Shown here: positions 34,353 through 45,822 of the stretch, piece after piece
Position numbering within the stretch: the stretch's first letter is position 1
Layout of the letters: every line of letters starts with the position of its first letter
Source: Basidiobolus meristosporus CBS 931.73
Lineage: Eukaryota > Basidiobolomycota > Basidiobolomycetes > Basidiobolales > Basidiobolaceae
Assembly: GCA_002104905.1 (NCBI GenBank)
Contig: MCFE01000053.1
Location: forward strand, 1 to 64,000
DNA length: 64,000 nt
Direction: 5' to 3'
Position numbers and translations under genes: made by a program
Notes under the pieces: generated by a model
Seen by the model: only the letters and a program-made list of their open reading frames with translations
Database searches by the model: none
What the model was told of the DNA's origin: nothing

Positions 34353-34821
34353 TGGAAGATTAGACGTGCAACTATATCATTAACACGAAGGAGCCTGCGC
34401 TTTATAAATCGAGTGGAGGCTCTCCAAGCGACATAAACCTCCGAGAACACATGGTTCTGGAAACAATAGGGAGTGCAAGATAATGGTATTCAGCAATTGC
34501 ATGTCGAAAAAGGGGTAGAGTGAATACAACAAGAATTAGAGTTTACAATGGATAACTTTACTGCCTCTCTACAGACATCCATAATCGATTTTATTCTCGG
34601 GTTGCAGGCTTTGCTGATCTTTGTCTAGGAGGGCACATTGGCGATCCTACAGGTTATCAATAATCATAATTAGGTGATGGTGGCTTCTGATTTAATAGTT
34701 AGGGTTAGGTTAGTGATCAGCTTACTATGGCAGTGTGGGAAAGCGTATTATCGTCATCAAGACTCGTGACGTTTTGCAAGTGGTATATCAAGTAGCCTCG
34801 GCCGTGCATTGCAAGGCAAAC
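34353..34821. other. Intergenic region between divergent genes
   Basis: Upstream of both the membrane protein and the asparaginase genes. Nothing else recognised. Confidence 0.5.
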
Positions 34822-36032
34822 ATGGTTGAAGACACTTTTGCGTTAGTTATTCATGGCGGCGCGGGCACTATACTGAGGGAACACCTCACCCCGGAGATGT
34901 ACGAAAAGTACATTGCCGGTTTGAAAGACTCCTTGTTAAGAGGATACGAAATATTAAAAGCCGGCGGCAGTGCTTTAGATGCTGTTGAGGCGGCAGTCAA
35001 TTCAATGGAAGGTACGACTTGGGCAATTTTTGTAAGCTTTACACTGATTACTTGTCATTCATTCTCTTGCCAGACAACTATCTGTTTAATGCAGGAAAGG
35101 GAGCAGTTTTTACCAAGGGAGGAAAGGTACATAGAGATAGAACACTTTCTATCAAGTTTTTAAAGTAACAGCTACATAGAACGAGCTTGAAGCCTCGATT
35201 ATGGATGGGTCTAGTTTGAAGGCCGGGGCATGTACACTGTTGAAAACTGTCAAAAATCCCATTAGCCTGGCACGCCAAGTAATGATACAATCACCGCATA
35301 ATTTCATCGGTGGGGAAGAAGCCGAGAAACTCGCTCAAAGGAGTGGCCTCGAGATAGTTGATCCAAAGTATTTCTTCACTGAACACAGATGGAGACAACA
35401 CTTGAGTGGTTTGCAGTCCCCAGGTACTGAGAAACTTTATCTGAGTGAGATGATCCTACTTATCACAGATGTATGTGTGGATATTTACAGGAAACGAACC
35501 CCCAGCGCCAGCACCTAAAGGGACTGTGGGAGCAGTGGCCCTAGACAAGTCCGGCAACATTGCAACAGCAACCTCAACCGGTGGAAAGACCAACAAGTGG
35601 GACGGGCGTATAGGTGATACACCAATGATTGGGGCAGGTACCTACGCTGATAACGAAACATGCGGTGTCAGCGGAACAGGTGATGGAGAGGTAAATGCCC
35701 CGTAAATTGGGATGTCTTCTAAGCGCTCATACTGTTTCAGTATTTCATTCGTCACTCGGTAGCCTACAATGTTTGTGCAAGGATGAAGCACCTAGGAGAG
35801 CCTGTTGACACAGCCGCTCAGAACGTGGTTGAAGAACTGAGAAAAGTGAAAGGATCAGGCGGAGTTGTCGCCCTAGATAGCAAGGGAAACGGTGAGTATG
35901 TCTATGTGACATTCTTCCAATGCAACCCCCTAATGGATCTATTTAGTTGCCATGCCCTTCAATAGTAGTGGGATGTATAGAGGTTACATCAAGAGCGATG
36001 GTGTTGCACACACCTTTATCTTTAACGAATAA
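34822..36032 (+). CDS. ASRGL1: Isoaspartyl peptidase / L-asparaginase (Ntn hydrolase)
   Basis: Self-cleaving Thr hydrolase that removes isoaspartyl dipeptides and hydrolyses asparagine. Six exons: 34822-35011, 35074-35126, 35180-35423, 35491-35690, 35741-35891, 35947-36032; 307 aa. Features: VIHGGAG near the start, [25 protein letters not shown], then GTVGAVALD, where autocleavage before Thr174 creates the nucleophile, and [19 protein letters not shown] with the substrate-binding Arg and Asp. IGAGTYAD follows. The C-terminus closes with GMYRG. All introns are 49-67 bp GT-AG with matching phases. An upstream GTG-started extension has no support; ATG 34822 is preferred. Confidence 0.95.
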
Positions 36033-36217
36033 ATAAACTCTCCGTTCATGCTATCTACGTTATCATTCGCGTTGACTGCTCAATCTTGACCCTTAATTGT
36101 CGATCGTCCAATTGGAAATCCAAGCGATTTGGCTCTTCCGCATAATTGAAAACAAATTCTTTTGCTTGGCCGTAGGCTGACTCCTGAATACTCCTTCCCC
36201 ATCTTTCCGCGAGAGTG

Positions 36218-37742
36218 ATGACAGAAAACAAAACTACCTCAGCTCCACTAAAGGATACTCCTTCAACAGTAGGAAACTTGCCGCTAGAAGCCCAGCACTT
36301 TTCTGCAACAAACGCTTCCGATAAAAGCAACGCGGGAACCGAGGAATTAGCCAGCGCTCTAAGCAAGACCACCTTGAACGACCAAAGCAGCAATGTCGTT
36401 CAACAGGTTAGTATGAATTGAATAAGCTGCACATCCCATCCGTTTCAGTAACAGTATATTAACTTAGGCCGAAACTGCGTCTAAAGTGGAGTCAAGTAAC
36501 AGACCCTTGGAGGCCCCAGGATATTCTAATTCACCCGGAATCTACCTCCCTGGAGAGAATGCCGAATTCAAATATCCAGAGGGCAACAGACCCTTGGAAA
36601 ATGTACCTGCTAGTATGATTCATCCTTCGGAGACGCCCTACGTTCCGAGCATTTATCGTGCAAATACACCCTGGATGCCTGGAGAGCAAGAGGAACTCCA
36701 AAAGCAGAAGAGTGAGGAGCCCACCAAAACACAGCATGAATATTGGAATCGCCTCGACCACTTTTCGCAGGTATTCCCTATCATATCCCAAGCCCGCTCT
36801 CTGATGCAATTGGCAGTTGGTGATACCCAAGGGGCCAAGCAAACACAAAGCAACTTCATCAACCGATTCCTAGAGGGAGTTGCTGGCAAGCTTCCCGAAG
36901 CCCCTGATCTTACGAATCGCTCAAAGTGGATGGAGGAAACTGCCACTTGTGTCCCGGAATTTGGAAATAAAAAGCTCTACGAAATCTCAATCCCTGCCAC
37001 ACACAACTCGGCAACATACATCACCATTCAAGCAGGCTCGCCTTGGGTTGTGTGTCAACGTCACTCCATCTACAATCAACTCCGTGGTGGAATTCGCTCC
37101 TTGGATTTCCGTGTTTGTGATGATTCAGGGGATGGGAATCTCTGGGTCAGCCACGGCTCACTGTGTAGTCATTTGATCAACCACCTGGAAGAAATCAAAC
37201 AATTCCTACACGAGAACCCCAAAGAGATAGTGCTGTTGCTGATGAAGAAAGATTGGGACAGGAAGCTATCCACCGACGGCCTCGCTACTCTCAAGCGGAT
37301 CATTCTAAACTTCTTCGGAACCAAACTGATCACCAAAAAAGAGATGCTGGAGTCGAGTGTCTCGGAATTGATGAGCCAAGGGAAACAGCTCGGATTCTAC
37401 CATGAGAGTTTGAAGTTTGGCGAGCCAATCGAGCTCTTACCTACCAATTGGTCCTGGGACAAAACCCACTATGACGTCGTAGAGCCATTGTTCGAGGAGC
37501 TTATCAAATGGGGAGAAGAACAGAAATACGAAAACAAGCAGTTCACCGCGTTGGAATGCATCCTGACCCCATCGGTTCACTCGGTTGTCACCACGTTGCG
37601 TCCGCTTAGCGAGGTGACCAAGCCAGTCCATGAAAAACTGCTGGAATTGCTTAGAAGCAACTGGACTGCCCAAACCAACGTGATCACTTTCGACTATTGC
37701 CCCGATGCGATTATCGAAGAGGTGATCAAGAGAAATTTCTAA
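36218..37742 (+). CDS. PI-PLC X-domain phosphodiesterase
   Basis: Exons 36218-36406 and 36468-37742; 487 aa. The first 220 residues are Ser/Pro/Glu-rich and not conserved, with no signal peptide. The catalytic X-type TIM barrel starts near residue 230: IPATHNS (His242, first catalytic His), RSLDFRV (metal/substrate region) and WVSHGS (His292, second His). Only an X-like domain is present, so it resembles bacterial-type or PLCXD proteins rather than eukaryotic delta-type PLC. The substrate is probably phosphatidylinositol or a related lipid head group, by family only. It starts 185 bp after the asparaginase stop, on the same strand. Confidence 0.85.
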
Positions 37743-37932
37743 TGTGAGCGACCCAGCAGCTACCTGAACTTTATCCACCTTCCCTACTAGGTAGAGGCGA
37801 TATTACGTGAGATCTCCCCGATCAGCTCTGCTTTGCTTCACTGAGTTTATTTGTTCTTAAACAAGAAGGAGATGTATACGTATAACCTCTATTCCCTTGT
37901 AGAAATAAATTTCAAGATATGCATAAATCACT

Positions 37933-40008
37933 TTAGTAGACCTTGGTTGGTGTAGGGGATGCGTATCCCGGCGACGATGATGTTGTTGGTTGACTACCGT
38001 AATCGCCTGACGGTTGTTTGGGCTTTCCTCCGCTGCCAGAAGGCTTCTTTGAATCGCTATAACCGCTAGATGGTTGCTTAGGCGACCCACCACCGCCAGA
38101 AGGCTTCTTTGAATTACCGTAATTCCCGGGTGACTGTTTGGGTGATCCGCTACCAACGGACGGCTCCTTTGGCTTTCCTTCACCGGCCGAGGGTTTCTTC
38201 GAATCACCATAGCCGCTAGATGGATACTTGGGCGATCCACCACCACCAGAAGGCTTCTTTGAACTTCCGTAATCGCTGGATGGTTTTGGTGACCCGCTGC
38301 CACCGGCAGGCTTCTTGGGTTTTCCTCCACTGTCTGAGGGTTTCTTTGAATCACCATAACCGCTAGATGGTTGCTTGGGCGATCCACTACCACCAGAAGG
38401 CTTCTTTGAATTACCGTAATTGCCGGGTGGCTGTTTGGGTGATCCGCCACCAGCGGACGGTTCCTTTGGCTTTCCTTCACCGGCCGAGGGTTTCTTCGAA
38501 TCACCATAGCCGTTAGATGGATGCTTGGGCGATCCGCCACCATCAGAAGGCTTCTTTGGGTTACCGTAATTGCTGGATGGTTGTTTGGGTGATCCGCTAC
38601 CACCGGACGGTTGCTCAGTCTTTCCTCCACCGCCTGAAGGTTTCTTTGAATCACCATAACCGCTAGATGGTTGCTTGGGCGATCCACCACCACCGGAAGG
38701 CTTCTTTGAACTTCCGTAATCGCTGGATGGTTTTGGTGACCCGCTGCCGCCAGCAGGCTTCTTGGGTTTTCCTCCACTGCCCGAGGGTTCCTCTGATGAT
38801 TTTGGTGATCCGCTACCGCCAGAGGGCTTCTTGGTCTTTTCTCCATTACTTTTGGGTTTTGGGGAACCACCGTAGGCCCCAGACGGCTGCTTCGGCGACC
38901 CGCCACCACCAGAGGGGTTTGGGGCGCTTCCATAATCTCCAGTAGGCTGCTTTGAATTGCCATAGTCTCCGGCAGGTTGCTTTGGTGACCCGCTGCCGCT
39001 TGAACTACCATATTCCCCACCAGCTGTAGGTTGCTTCGGGTTTCCGTAGGCACCAGAGGACGGTGTAGGCATTGCACTATTGCTGGAAGGATATTTTCCA
39101 CCTCCGGATCCGTTGATACTATATGGATTAGCACGTTTGTATACTCCGTAACCTCCGCCAGAACTTTTTGGAGTGGGTGTAGTGGAATGTGTACCAATAG
39201 TGGTGGAATCACAGCTCGTAGTGCCGGTACCAGGAACTGAAGGGGTAGGTGATCCTTTGCCACTTCCTCCTTTCGATTGGGACTTTGAGATGTGACTCTC
39301 TTTGGAAGTAGGGTAACTACCATTACCGGTAGTTGTACTACAATCTTGGCTATTAGAGGCCGATGTCCCTCCATTTGATGTAGGATAACCAGTGTTTTGG
39401 CTATTTGGGGCCGATGTCCCTCCATTTGATGTAGGATAACCAGTGTTTTTCGCTGGGATAAATTTTACTCTACCTTTCCCTGAAGCCTTTTTGGAACTAA
39501 CCCCAGCGGTAGTACTACAGTCTTTGGCGGCTTTGCTAGGCTTCCTGGCGCCCCCTTCTCCCTTATGGCCACCAGATCTGGCCTTGCTGATCTTGGAGTG
39601 TAACCCGAAATCAAATGAGCTGTCCGTAGAAGAATCGCCATTTGGTGGATGGGTTGGTTTGGTAGATTGTGTTGCACTCTTGGTAGTGCAGTCACTTTTT
39701 GGCTTCTTGCTATGCATTTTACCACTTGCGGTCATCTGACTTGTAGGCTCAACATAGGATTGGCAATTACAAGTGGGTGTCGCGGAGGAGTGCGGGACTG
39801 ATTTACTTTTTGTAACCCCACCTCCGTAAGCCATCGATCCGGTGTTATAGGCCATAATTCCGGAAGTTGGGGTTGAAGCGGTTGAGGTTTCACAGGTTGT
39901 CTGACTATCACCACCATTTCCAGTATGGTAGGGACTGTTTTTATGAACAGTAGGCATTGGCACTGCCGCTACCATGGTGCAGAAAAGAAAGCCTGCCAGA
40001 AGTCTCAT
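37933..40008 (-). CDS. Large secreted Gly/Ser/Pro/Lys repeat protein
   Basis: 691 aa, single exon, ATG at 40008. A clear signal peptide (MRLLAGFLFCTMVAAVP) is followed by a Thr/Ser-rich, Cys-containing region to about residue 200. Two 19-residue repeats follow (beginning NTGYPTSNGGTS), and then from about residue 310 to the end a dense low-complexity array built from SPKQPSSGYGDSKKPSGG-like units of 18-20 residues. No GPI signal or membrane anchor is seen at the C-terminus. Composition (Gly, Ser, Pro, Lys, Tyr) suits an extracellular matrix, cell-wall or adhesive protein. No homologous family is recognised beyond composition. Confidence 0.85.
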   Translation of the reverse strand: MRLLAGFLFCTMVAAVPMPTVHKNSPYHTGNGGDSQTTCETSTASTPTSGIMAYNTGSMAYGGGVTKSKSVPHSSATPTCNCQSYVEPTSQMTASGKMHSKKPKSDCTTKSATQSTKPTHPPNGDSSTDSSFDFGLHSKISKARSGGHKGEGGARKPSKAAKDCSTTAGVSSKKASGKGRVKFIPAKNTGYPTSNGGTSAPNSQNTGYPTSNGGTSASNSQDCSTTTGNGSYPTSKESHISKSQSKGGSGKGSPTPSVPGTGTTSCDSTTIGTHSTTPTPKSSGGGYGVYKRANPYSINGSGGGKYPSSNSAMPTPSSGAYGNPKQPTAGGEYGSSSGSGSPKQPAGDYGNSKQPTGDYGSAPNPSGGGGSPKQPSGAYGGSPKPKSNGEKTKKPSGGSGSPKSSEEPSGSGGKPKKPAGGSGSPKPSSDYGSSKKPSGGGGSPKQPSSGYGDSKKPSGGGGKTEQPSGGSGSPKQPSSNYGNPKKPSDGGGSPKHPSNGYGDSKKPSAGEGKPKEPSAGGGSPKQPPGNYGNSKKPSGGSGSPKQPSSGYGDSKKPSDSGGKPKKPAGGSGSPKPSSDYGSSKKPSGGGGSPKYPSSGYGDSKKPSAGEGKPKEPSVGSGSPKQSPGNYGNSKKPSGGGGSPKQPSSGYSDSKKPSGSGGKPKQPSGDYGSQPTTSSSPGYASPTPTKVY
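37960..39050 (-). repeat. Intragenic minisatellite with higher-order structure
   Basis: Coding repeats of about 54-60 bp in the secreted protein gene. A longer block of several units (starting GKPKKPAGGSGSPKPSSDY) occurs twice almost unchanged, showing duplication of multi-unit blocks. Copy number is expected to vary. Confidence 0.85.
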
Positions 40009-40842
40009 GTTGTAGTTGAAATGGGATGGGTCAATGTCAAATTGACTTCGTGTTGATGCTCTGTGGACACATCGTCGTCGCCTCTTATACCTCCACTGAA
40101 TGCCCAGGGGACCCGGATGAGGCCTTTAATTAATTTTGCTAGGGGCCTAGGGCTGGCCTCTTGAATCAACAACATGTAGAGTCCGAGAAGTGCTCCTCGC
40201 GACGTCGGTGAGATGTTTGAATCAATGTTTGTAGCCGAAGACATCTGTTCCTTAAATTATATCATTAATTTGGAACCTGGGTGTGGTGAAGATGCAACTA
40301 GGACCCGATCTATTGTATAAGCACGTTTAAAGGAGGCTTATGCTAGGGTCACCCAACACTTCCACGATTGCGGTAATAACCAACTTCCAATACCGATTTC
40401 AATCATGGACATGTGGTAGCTAGCCGAATTCGGATATTTTTGCAAACAGATCCCTGCTATTGGCGGAAATGCCTTTGATTGTTCTATTCTACCTGACATC
40501 CAGAATCTACCAATAGTGAGGACCAAGGATGGGATACAAGGGAAAATAGGGAAAATAGGGAAATTAAGAGTACGGTAAGTACACCAACACCTATTGGGTA
40601 TATATATATAGTAAACGGTATCAATATTGTAATAAATTGGGAAATTTAAGTTATCCTAATTCAGGTTGGCGACTCCGAGTTGTGTCAAACTATGGGGCTA
40701 ATGGAAAATACCAAAAATCTCCTCAAACTCCTTTACCTCCCTTTCGCCTCTTTACCCTGATTTTTGTCTACCATTTGCTACTTTACCTTCACCCACTTTG
40801 GTGTTCTACCGGTATAGTGTCCCTATCTATAACTATCTCAAA
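40009..40842. other. Intergenic region
   Basis: Upstream of the secreted repeat protein (minus) and the BED protein (plus). Contains a short GGGAAAATA repeat near 40540-40565 and a TATATATATA run near 40603. No gene. Confidence 0.55.
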
Positions 40843-41589
40843 ATGACCAACAAATGCAAATCAGTTTGGCAATACTTTGAACGTCTTGAACCTAAAACTA
40901 AGGGCTCTCAGCATCGTGCCAAATGCCGGTATTGCCCACATGAGTTCAATGGCCAACCTGCCCGTATGATAAAGCATCTGCAAAGCCGCTGTTCAGGTTG
41001 TCCCATTGAGGTACGAGAAGCCCTTGCTGCCCAGGAAGATTACTCTACCCCTACAAAGAAGCCTTGCCTCGAATCCGTTCTCCAGCTCACTAATTCTGGT
41101 TCACATCCTCATACACCCATCCTCCAGCAAATTCCTCATTTGGATTCAACTCCGTCCTCCATCGTCTCAGCACCCCTTACTATAAGTACGCCTTCCAACA
41201 TGGCAACCCTACAGACGATGGCAACTGAAAGCAAACACATGAATGCACCGACTATGCATATGTCAAGCTTGAAAAGCAGCAACGACACGTCCATGAACCT
41301 CCATAATCAGATCCATGATCAATTCCATACGCAGATTCGAAGCCAGGATAGCCCCACTGTGAACGAAATAAACGTGTCTCAAGATCGAATCGAAAAGGAG
41401 CTTGTCGACGCTACTATTGCCAGAACCTTTTACACCACAGGAATCCCATTCTCGGTGATAGAAAATCCGGCATTCATGGAGCTACTGCATACTCTGCGGC
41501 CAGACTACACCCCGCCTTCGCGCAAAGAGTTGGCGGCTATATTCGTAGAGCAAGATTTGTGGCTTTGCAAGGAGACCCCAGCAAAGTAA
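40843..41589 (+). CDS. BED zinc-finger protein with the N-terminal part of a hAT transposase
   Basis: 248 aa, single exon, ATG 40843. Residues 1-55 form a BED zinc finger (VWQYFERL, CRYCPHEF, MIKHLQSRC). A long Ser/Thr/His-rich linker follows. The end (ARTFYTTGIPFSVIENPAFMELL, then LRPDYTPPSRKEL) matches the segment that normally leads into the hAT transposase catalytic core. The frame stops soon after (ETPAK, stop), so the RNase H-like DDE domain is absent and no remnant follows. It may be a domesticated DNA-binding protein or a clean truncation; no terminal inverted repeats were recognised. Confidence 0.85.
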   Translation: MTNKCKSVWQYFERLEPKTKGSQHRAKCRYCPHEFNGQPARMIKHLQSRCSGCPIEVREALAAQEDYSTPTKKPCLESVLQLTNSGSHPHTPILQQIPHLDSTPSSIVSAPLTISTPSNMATLQTMATESKHMNAPTMHMSSLKSSNDTSMNLHNQIHDQFHTQIRSQDSPTVNEINVSQDRIEKELVDATIARTFYTTGIPFSVIENPAFMELLHTLRPDYTPPSRKELAAIFVEQDLWLCKETPAK

Positions 41590-41831
41590 GTGACGCATTT
41601 CAATGCAGGCTGATGGCGATATTAACCATGCGTTTCCTCACCATAGTAGATTGAATAGCAACATGACTCGTAGGTAGAAAATAAGCATCGCAATCTACCA
41701 AATGTATATTTTCCGGATTTCTTTGGTTTTGTTTATATACCCATTAAACAGATATGGAGGTTATCAAATCAATCTTTATTAGTTTCGTAAAAATATCCTT
41801 ATGTACATGAAATAGTCAACGTCGATGTGAA

Positions 41832-42254
<423 letters not shown>

Positions 42255-42287
42255 TCAGAATAGCGAAGTAGAGGGAAGGGAGCACCC

Positions 42288-42295
42288 TTTTTATA
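42288..42295 (-). promoter_or_regulatory. TATA box of histone H3
   Basis: TATAAAAA on the minus strand, about 45 bp before ATG 42242. Confidence 0.7.
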
Positions 42296-42326
42296 TTCTG
42301 CTCATTTGATGAAAATCGAAATCAAG

Positions 42327-42378
42327 ACGCGACTATCTATCACGCAAAGCGCGTCAATCACTTTCGCGGAGACACGCG
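42327..42378. promoter_or_regulatory. Cluster of MCB/E2F-like sites in the histone H3 upstream region
   Basis: Within 52 bp: ACGCG at 42327-42331, CGCGT at 42350-42354, TTTCGCGG from 42363, ACGCG at 42374-42378. ACGCG is the core of the MBF box and TTTCGCG resembles an E2F box, both S-phase elements. Confidence 0.55.
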
Positions 42379-42559
42379 ATCCCGTACAATTACCTAGCGC
42401 AACATGCTTCAGTAAAAATAACCCCAATCAATCAAAATTGATCGAATACGTTGTTGGGATATTTACCCAACACACCAAGTCCAGTTTGACTGTTTCATAC
42501 ACACGTGACCCGCCCTATGAATATGTAGAATTGGAAAATGACGAACGAATATTGCTTTC

Positions 42560-43069
42560 ATGGTCGACACAAAGCGTAAGTCACATTTGCAATAATAAAG
42601 ATATATTGGCCACTGAAATATTTGAACCCAAGCACCCTTCAAGGTATCCCAAAGTGACAAGAATATTGCTCGTTCTCTTCGGCTGGTTGCCACTCGAGAA
42701 TTCAAAGAAGGGGACATCATCAGCAAGATTGAGGGAAAGCCCGCTTCTGACATATGTTACCATACTGTCCAAGTTGACGAGGACAAACATATTGAATTGA
42801 CCAATGATTTGACATATTGTAACCATAGCTGCGAACCCACCACTATTCTAGACACCACCCGCATGGTTGTTGTAGCCCTGAAGGATTTGAAGGAGGGAGA
42901 CGAGCTTACATTTTTCTACCCTTCCAGTGAGTGGGATATGGCCGAGTCATTCAACTGTGCCTGTGGCTCCAGTCAATGTATTCATGTGGTGAAGGGGGCC
43001 AAATACACAGCACCAGAGGTGTTGTCAAGATACTTCATCAATGAGCATATTCGAAAGCAGCTTGAATAA
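42560..43069 (+). CDS. Small SET-domain protein
   Basis: Exons 42560-42575 (16 nt) and 42633-43069; 150 aa, intron GTAAGT...CCCAAG, 57 bp. The body is a compact SET domain with post-SET cysteines: LVATREFKEGDIIS, the AdoMet/knot motif YCNHSCEPT, the catalytic-channel region GDELTFFYPSSEWDM, and CACGSSQC. No pre-SET or targeting domain exists. Similar 150-180-aa SET proteins are widespread in fungi; the methylated substrate is unknown and the activity may be lost. The joined start MVDTKPPFKVSQSDKN keeps the frame and supports the tiny first exon. Confidence 0.85.
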
Positions 43070-43490
43070 ATATTTTCATAAATTGGCTTAATCCAGAGGA
43101 CAAGCCCCCACACAGGAAATTCTGCTAGGAATTGTGGGGCCCAATGGTGCGGCCATACGGGGCGAAGGCTTTGGGTGAGTGGAGCAAATGGTGTGGATGA
43201 TATTAATAGTGCTAATGCTGACCAATTTAAGAATGGTGGTCACTAATTTGGTTTTGACATTTGACATTGAAGGCCTGAAATTTTTGATTCCGCTATATCC
43301 CCGCAGTTCTATGCTCCCCCAAAAAAGAAATTTTGGACTCTGGTCAAAAAATTTTGTCACTTTACGCGATAAAGTAGAGGCTTTGTTCACCAGGCCATCT
43401 TGTCCTATACCCCTTTCTCAGGCTCCAGACTCACAGTAACTTGGCTACAGTTTACTGTGTTTGTTTTACTTTTCTCAACTTCTAGTAACC
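43070..43490. other. Intergenic region upstream of MEF1
   Basis: No gene recognised. Short open frames on both strands overlap each other without conserved content. Confidence 0.5.
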
Positions 43491-45822
43491 ATGGCCACTT
43501 TCTTGCGTTCGTTCTTGCGCGGTGGTAACACCGCTCTCGGTGGGTTTGCTCGCGCCTCCCCCATTTTGAAAGCCGAGGGCCATAACATTATGCGCGCTTC
43601 GGCCTTCAAGTTCCAGACCCGTTGGGCCTCCGACGAAGCCAACTGCCCCAACCCTTCCGAGCTACAGAAGCTCAAGAAAATGAGAAACATTGGTATTTCC
43701 GCCCATATTGATTCCGGAAAGACCACCCTTTCAGAACGTATTCTCTACTATACCGGCCGTATCAAGGACGTCCACGAAGTCCGAGGCAGAGACAACGTTG
43801 GTGCTACCATGGACTGGATGGAGTTGGAGAGAGAGAAGGGTATTACTATCCAATCTGCTGCTACCCATTGCCAGTGGGGAGACAACCAAATCAATATCAT
43901 TGATACCCCTGGTACGTTTTGTGAAGGCTCATGCTCTTTTCCAACACACCTGTTTACCTGTTTCCCTTTTATTAGGTCACGTTGACTTTACTATTGAGGT
44001 CGAGCGTGCTTTGAGAGTTCTCGATGGTGCTGTCCTTGTGCTTTGCGCCGTTAGTGGTGTCCAGAGTCAAACCATCACTGTGGATCGTCAGATGAAGAGA
44101 TACAATGTTCCCCGTATTTCCTTCGTTAACAAGATGGACAGACCAGGCGCAAACCCATTCAGAATCATCGATCAAATCAGAACCAAGCTCAAGCTTCACT
44201 CCGCCGCCCTTCAAATCCCCATCGGTAGCGAGGACTCCTTCTCGGGAGTTGTCGATTTGATCCGCATGAAGGCCATCTATAATGAGGGCGAGAGAGGTGT
44301 CAATGTCGTGGAGAAGGAAATCCCCGAGAATCTCGTGGAGTTGGCTCAGGATAAGCACAACGAGCTTGTTGAATGCTTAGCTGATGTCGATGACGAGATT
44401 GCCGACATCTTCCTGAACGAGGAGAAGCCTACTGCCGAACAACTTACCGATGCTGTTCGTAGAGCCACTATCGCCAGAAAGTTCACCCCCGTCTTGATGG
44501 GTTCTGCCATCAAGAACACTAGTGTGCAAGCTCTTCTTGATGCCGTTTGCGCGTATCTTCCCAACCCTACCGAGGTAGAGAATTATGCCTTGGATCTTCA
44601 CAAGGGTGAGGAGAAGGTTGCTTTGATTCCTTACTCCAACCAGCCATTTGTTGGCCTCGCTTTCAAGCTCGAAGAAGGCAAGTACGGACAGTTGACCTAC
44701 CTCAGAGTCTACCAAGGTTGCTTGAAGAAGGGTGCCTTCTTGACTCACGCCAAGACTGGCAAGAAGATCAAGATGCCTAGATTGGTAAGAATGCACTCCA
44801 ACGAGATGGAGGACGTTGACTACGTCGGCGCTGGTGATATCTGTGCCATGTTTGGTATTGACTGTGCCTCCGGTGATACCTTTACTGATGGTCAATTGGC
44901 TTACTCCATGACCTCCATGTTCGTCCCCGAGCCAGTCATTTCCCTTTCCCTGACCCCCAAGTCCAAGGATACCGCCAACTTCTCCAAGGCTTTGAACCGT
45001 TTCCAGAAGGAAGATCCCACATTCAGAGTCCACGTCGACTCGGAAAGTAAGGAGACCATCATCTCCGGAATGGGCGAGCTCCATCTTGATATTTACGTTG
45101 AGCGTATGAAGCGCGAATACAACGTTGACTGCGTTACCGGCAAACCACGTGTCGCCTTCAGAGAGACCATTACTCAGGCTGCCGACTTCAACTACACCCA
45201 CAAGAAGCAATCTGGAGGTGCTGGTCAGTTCGGTAGAGTTATCGGTCGCATTGAGCCTATGGAGGCCAATGAGGAAGGAGAGAGTGTCGAATTCGTCAAC
45301 GAAGTCGTCGGTGGCAACATTCCATCCAACTTCATCCCTGCCTGCGAAAGAGGATTCAAGGAGGGATTGGAAAAGGGTTTCCTTATTGGTCACCCCGTCA
45401 CTGGTACCAAGATGATCTTGAAGGATGGTCTTGCTCACGCTGTTGATTCCAGTGAATTGGCCTTCAAACTGGCCACTTTCTATGCCTTCCGTGAGGTTTA
45501 CAAGCAAGCCAAGCCCGTTATCATGGAGCCAGTCATGAATGTTGGAATCACCGCACCTGTTGAATTCCAGGGTGCTGTACTTGGCTCCGTTAACAAGCGC
45601 AAGGGAACCATTGTCGATACCGAAGTCCAAGAGGACTACTTCAGTGCCACCTGCGAAGTCTCCCTCAACAACATGTTTGGTTATGCGACCGAGCTTCGCT
45701 CCGCCACCCAAGGCAAGGGTGAGTTCACCATGGAGTACAAGACCCACGCTCCAGTCCTACCCTACGTGCAGGAGGAACTTATTGAGGAATATAGAAAGAA
45801 GAGAGAGGCCGAAAACAAATAG
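43491..45822 (+). CDS. MEF1: Mitochondrial elongation factor G1
   Basis: Translocase GTPase of mitochondrial translation. Exons 43491-43911 and 43976-45822; 755 aa; the 64-bp intron interrupts the G3 motif (DTPG, then HVDF). A basic presequence (residues 1-47) is followed by P-loop AHIDSGKTT (71-79), switch region [10 protein letters not shown], and G4 NKMD. EF-G domains II-V follow, including [21 protein letters not shown] and the GGAGQFGRV segment. The C-terminus is KKREAENK. It is the mtEFG1 (translocation) type rather than mtEFG2 (recycling), judged from overall fit. Confidence 0.97.

Noticed and set aside
37857-39425. 522-aa open frame in another frame of the secreted repeat gene
   Set aside because: It is a by-product of the repeat periodicity; the 691-aa frame has a signal peptide and coherent repeats.
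44377-45747. 456-aa antisense open frame in MEF1
   Set aside because: Mirror of strongly codon-biased coding sequence; no family features, and MEF1 is certain.
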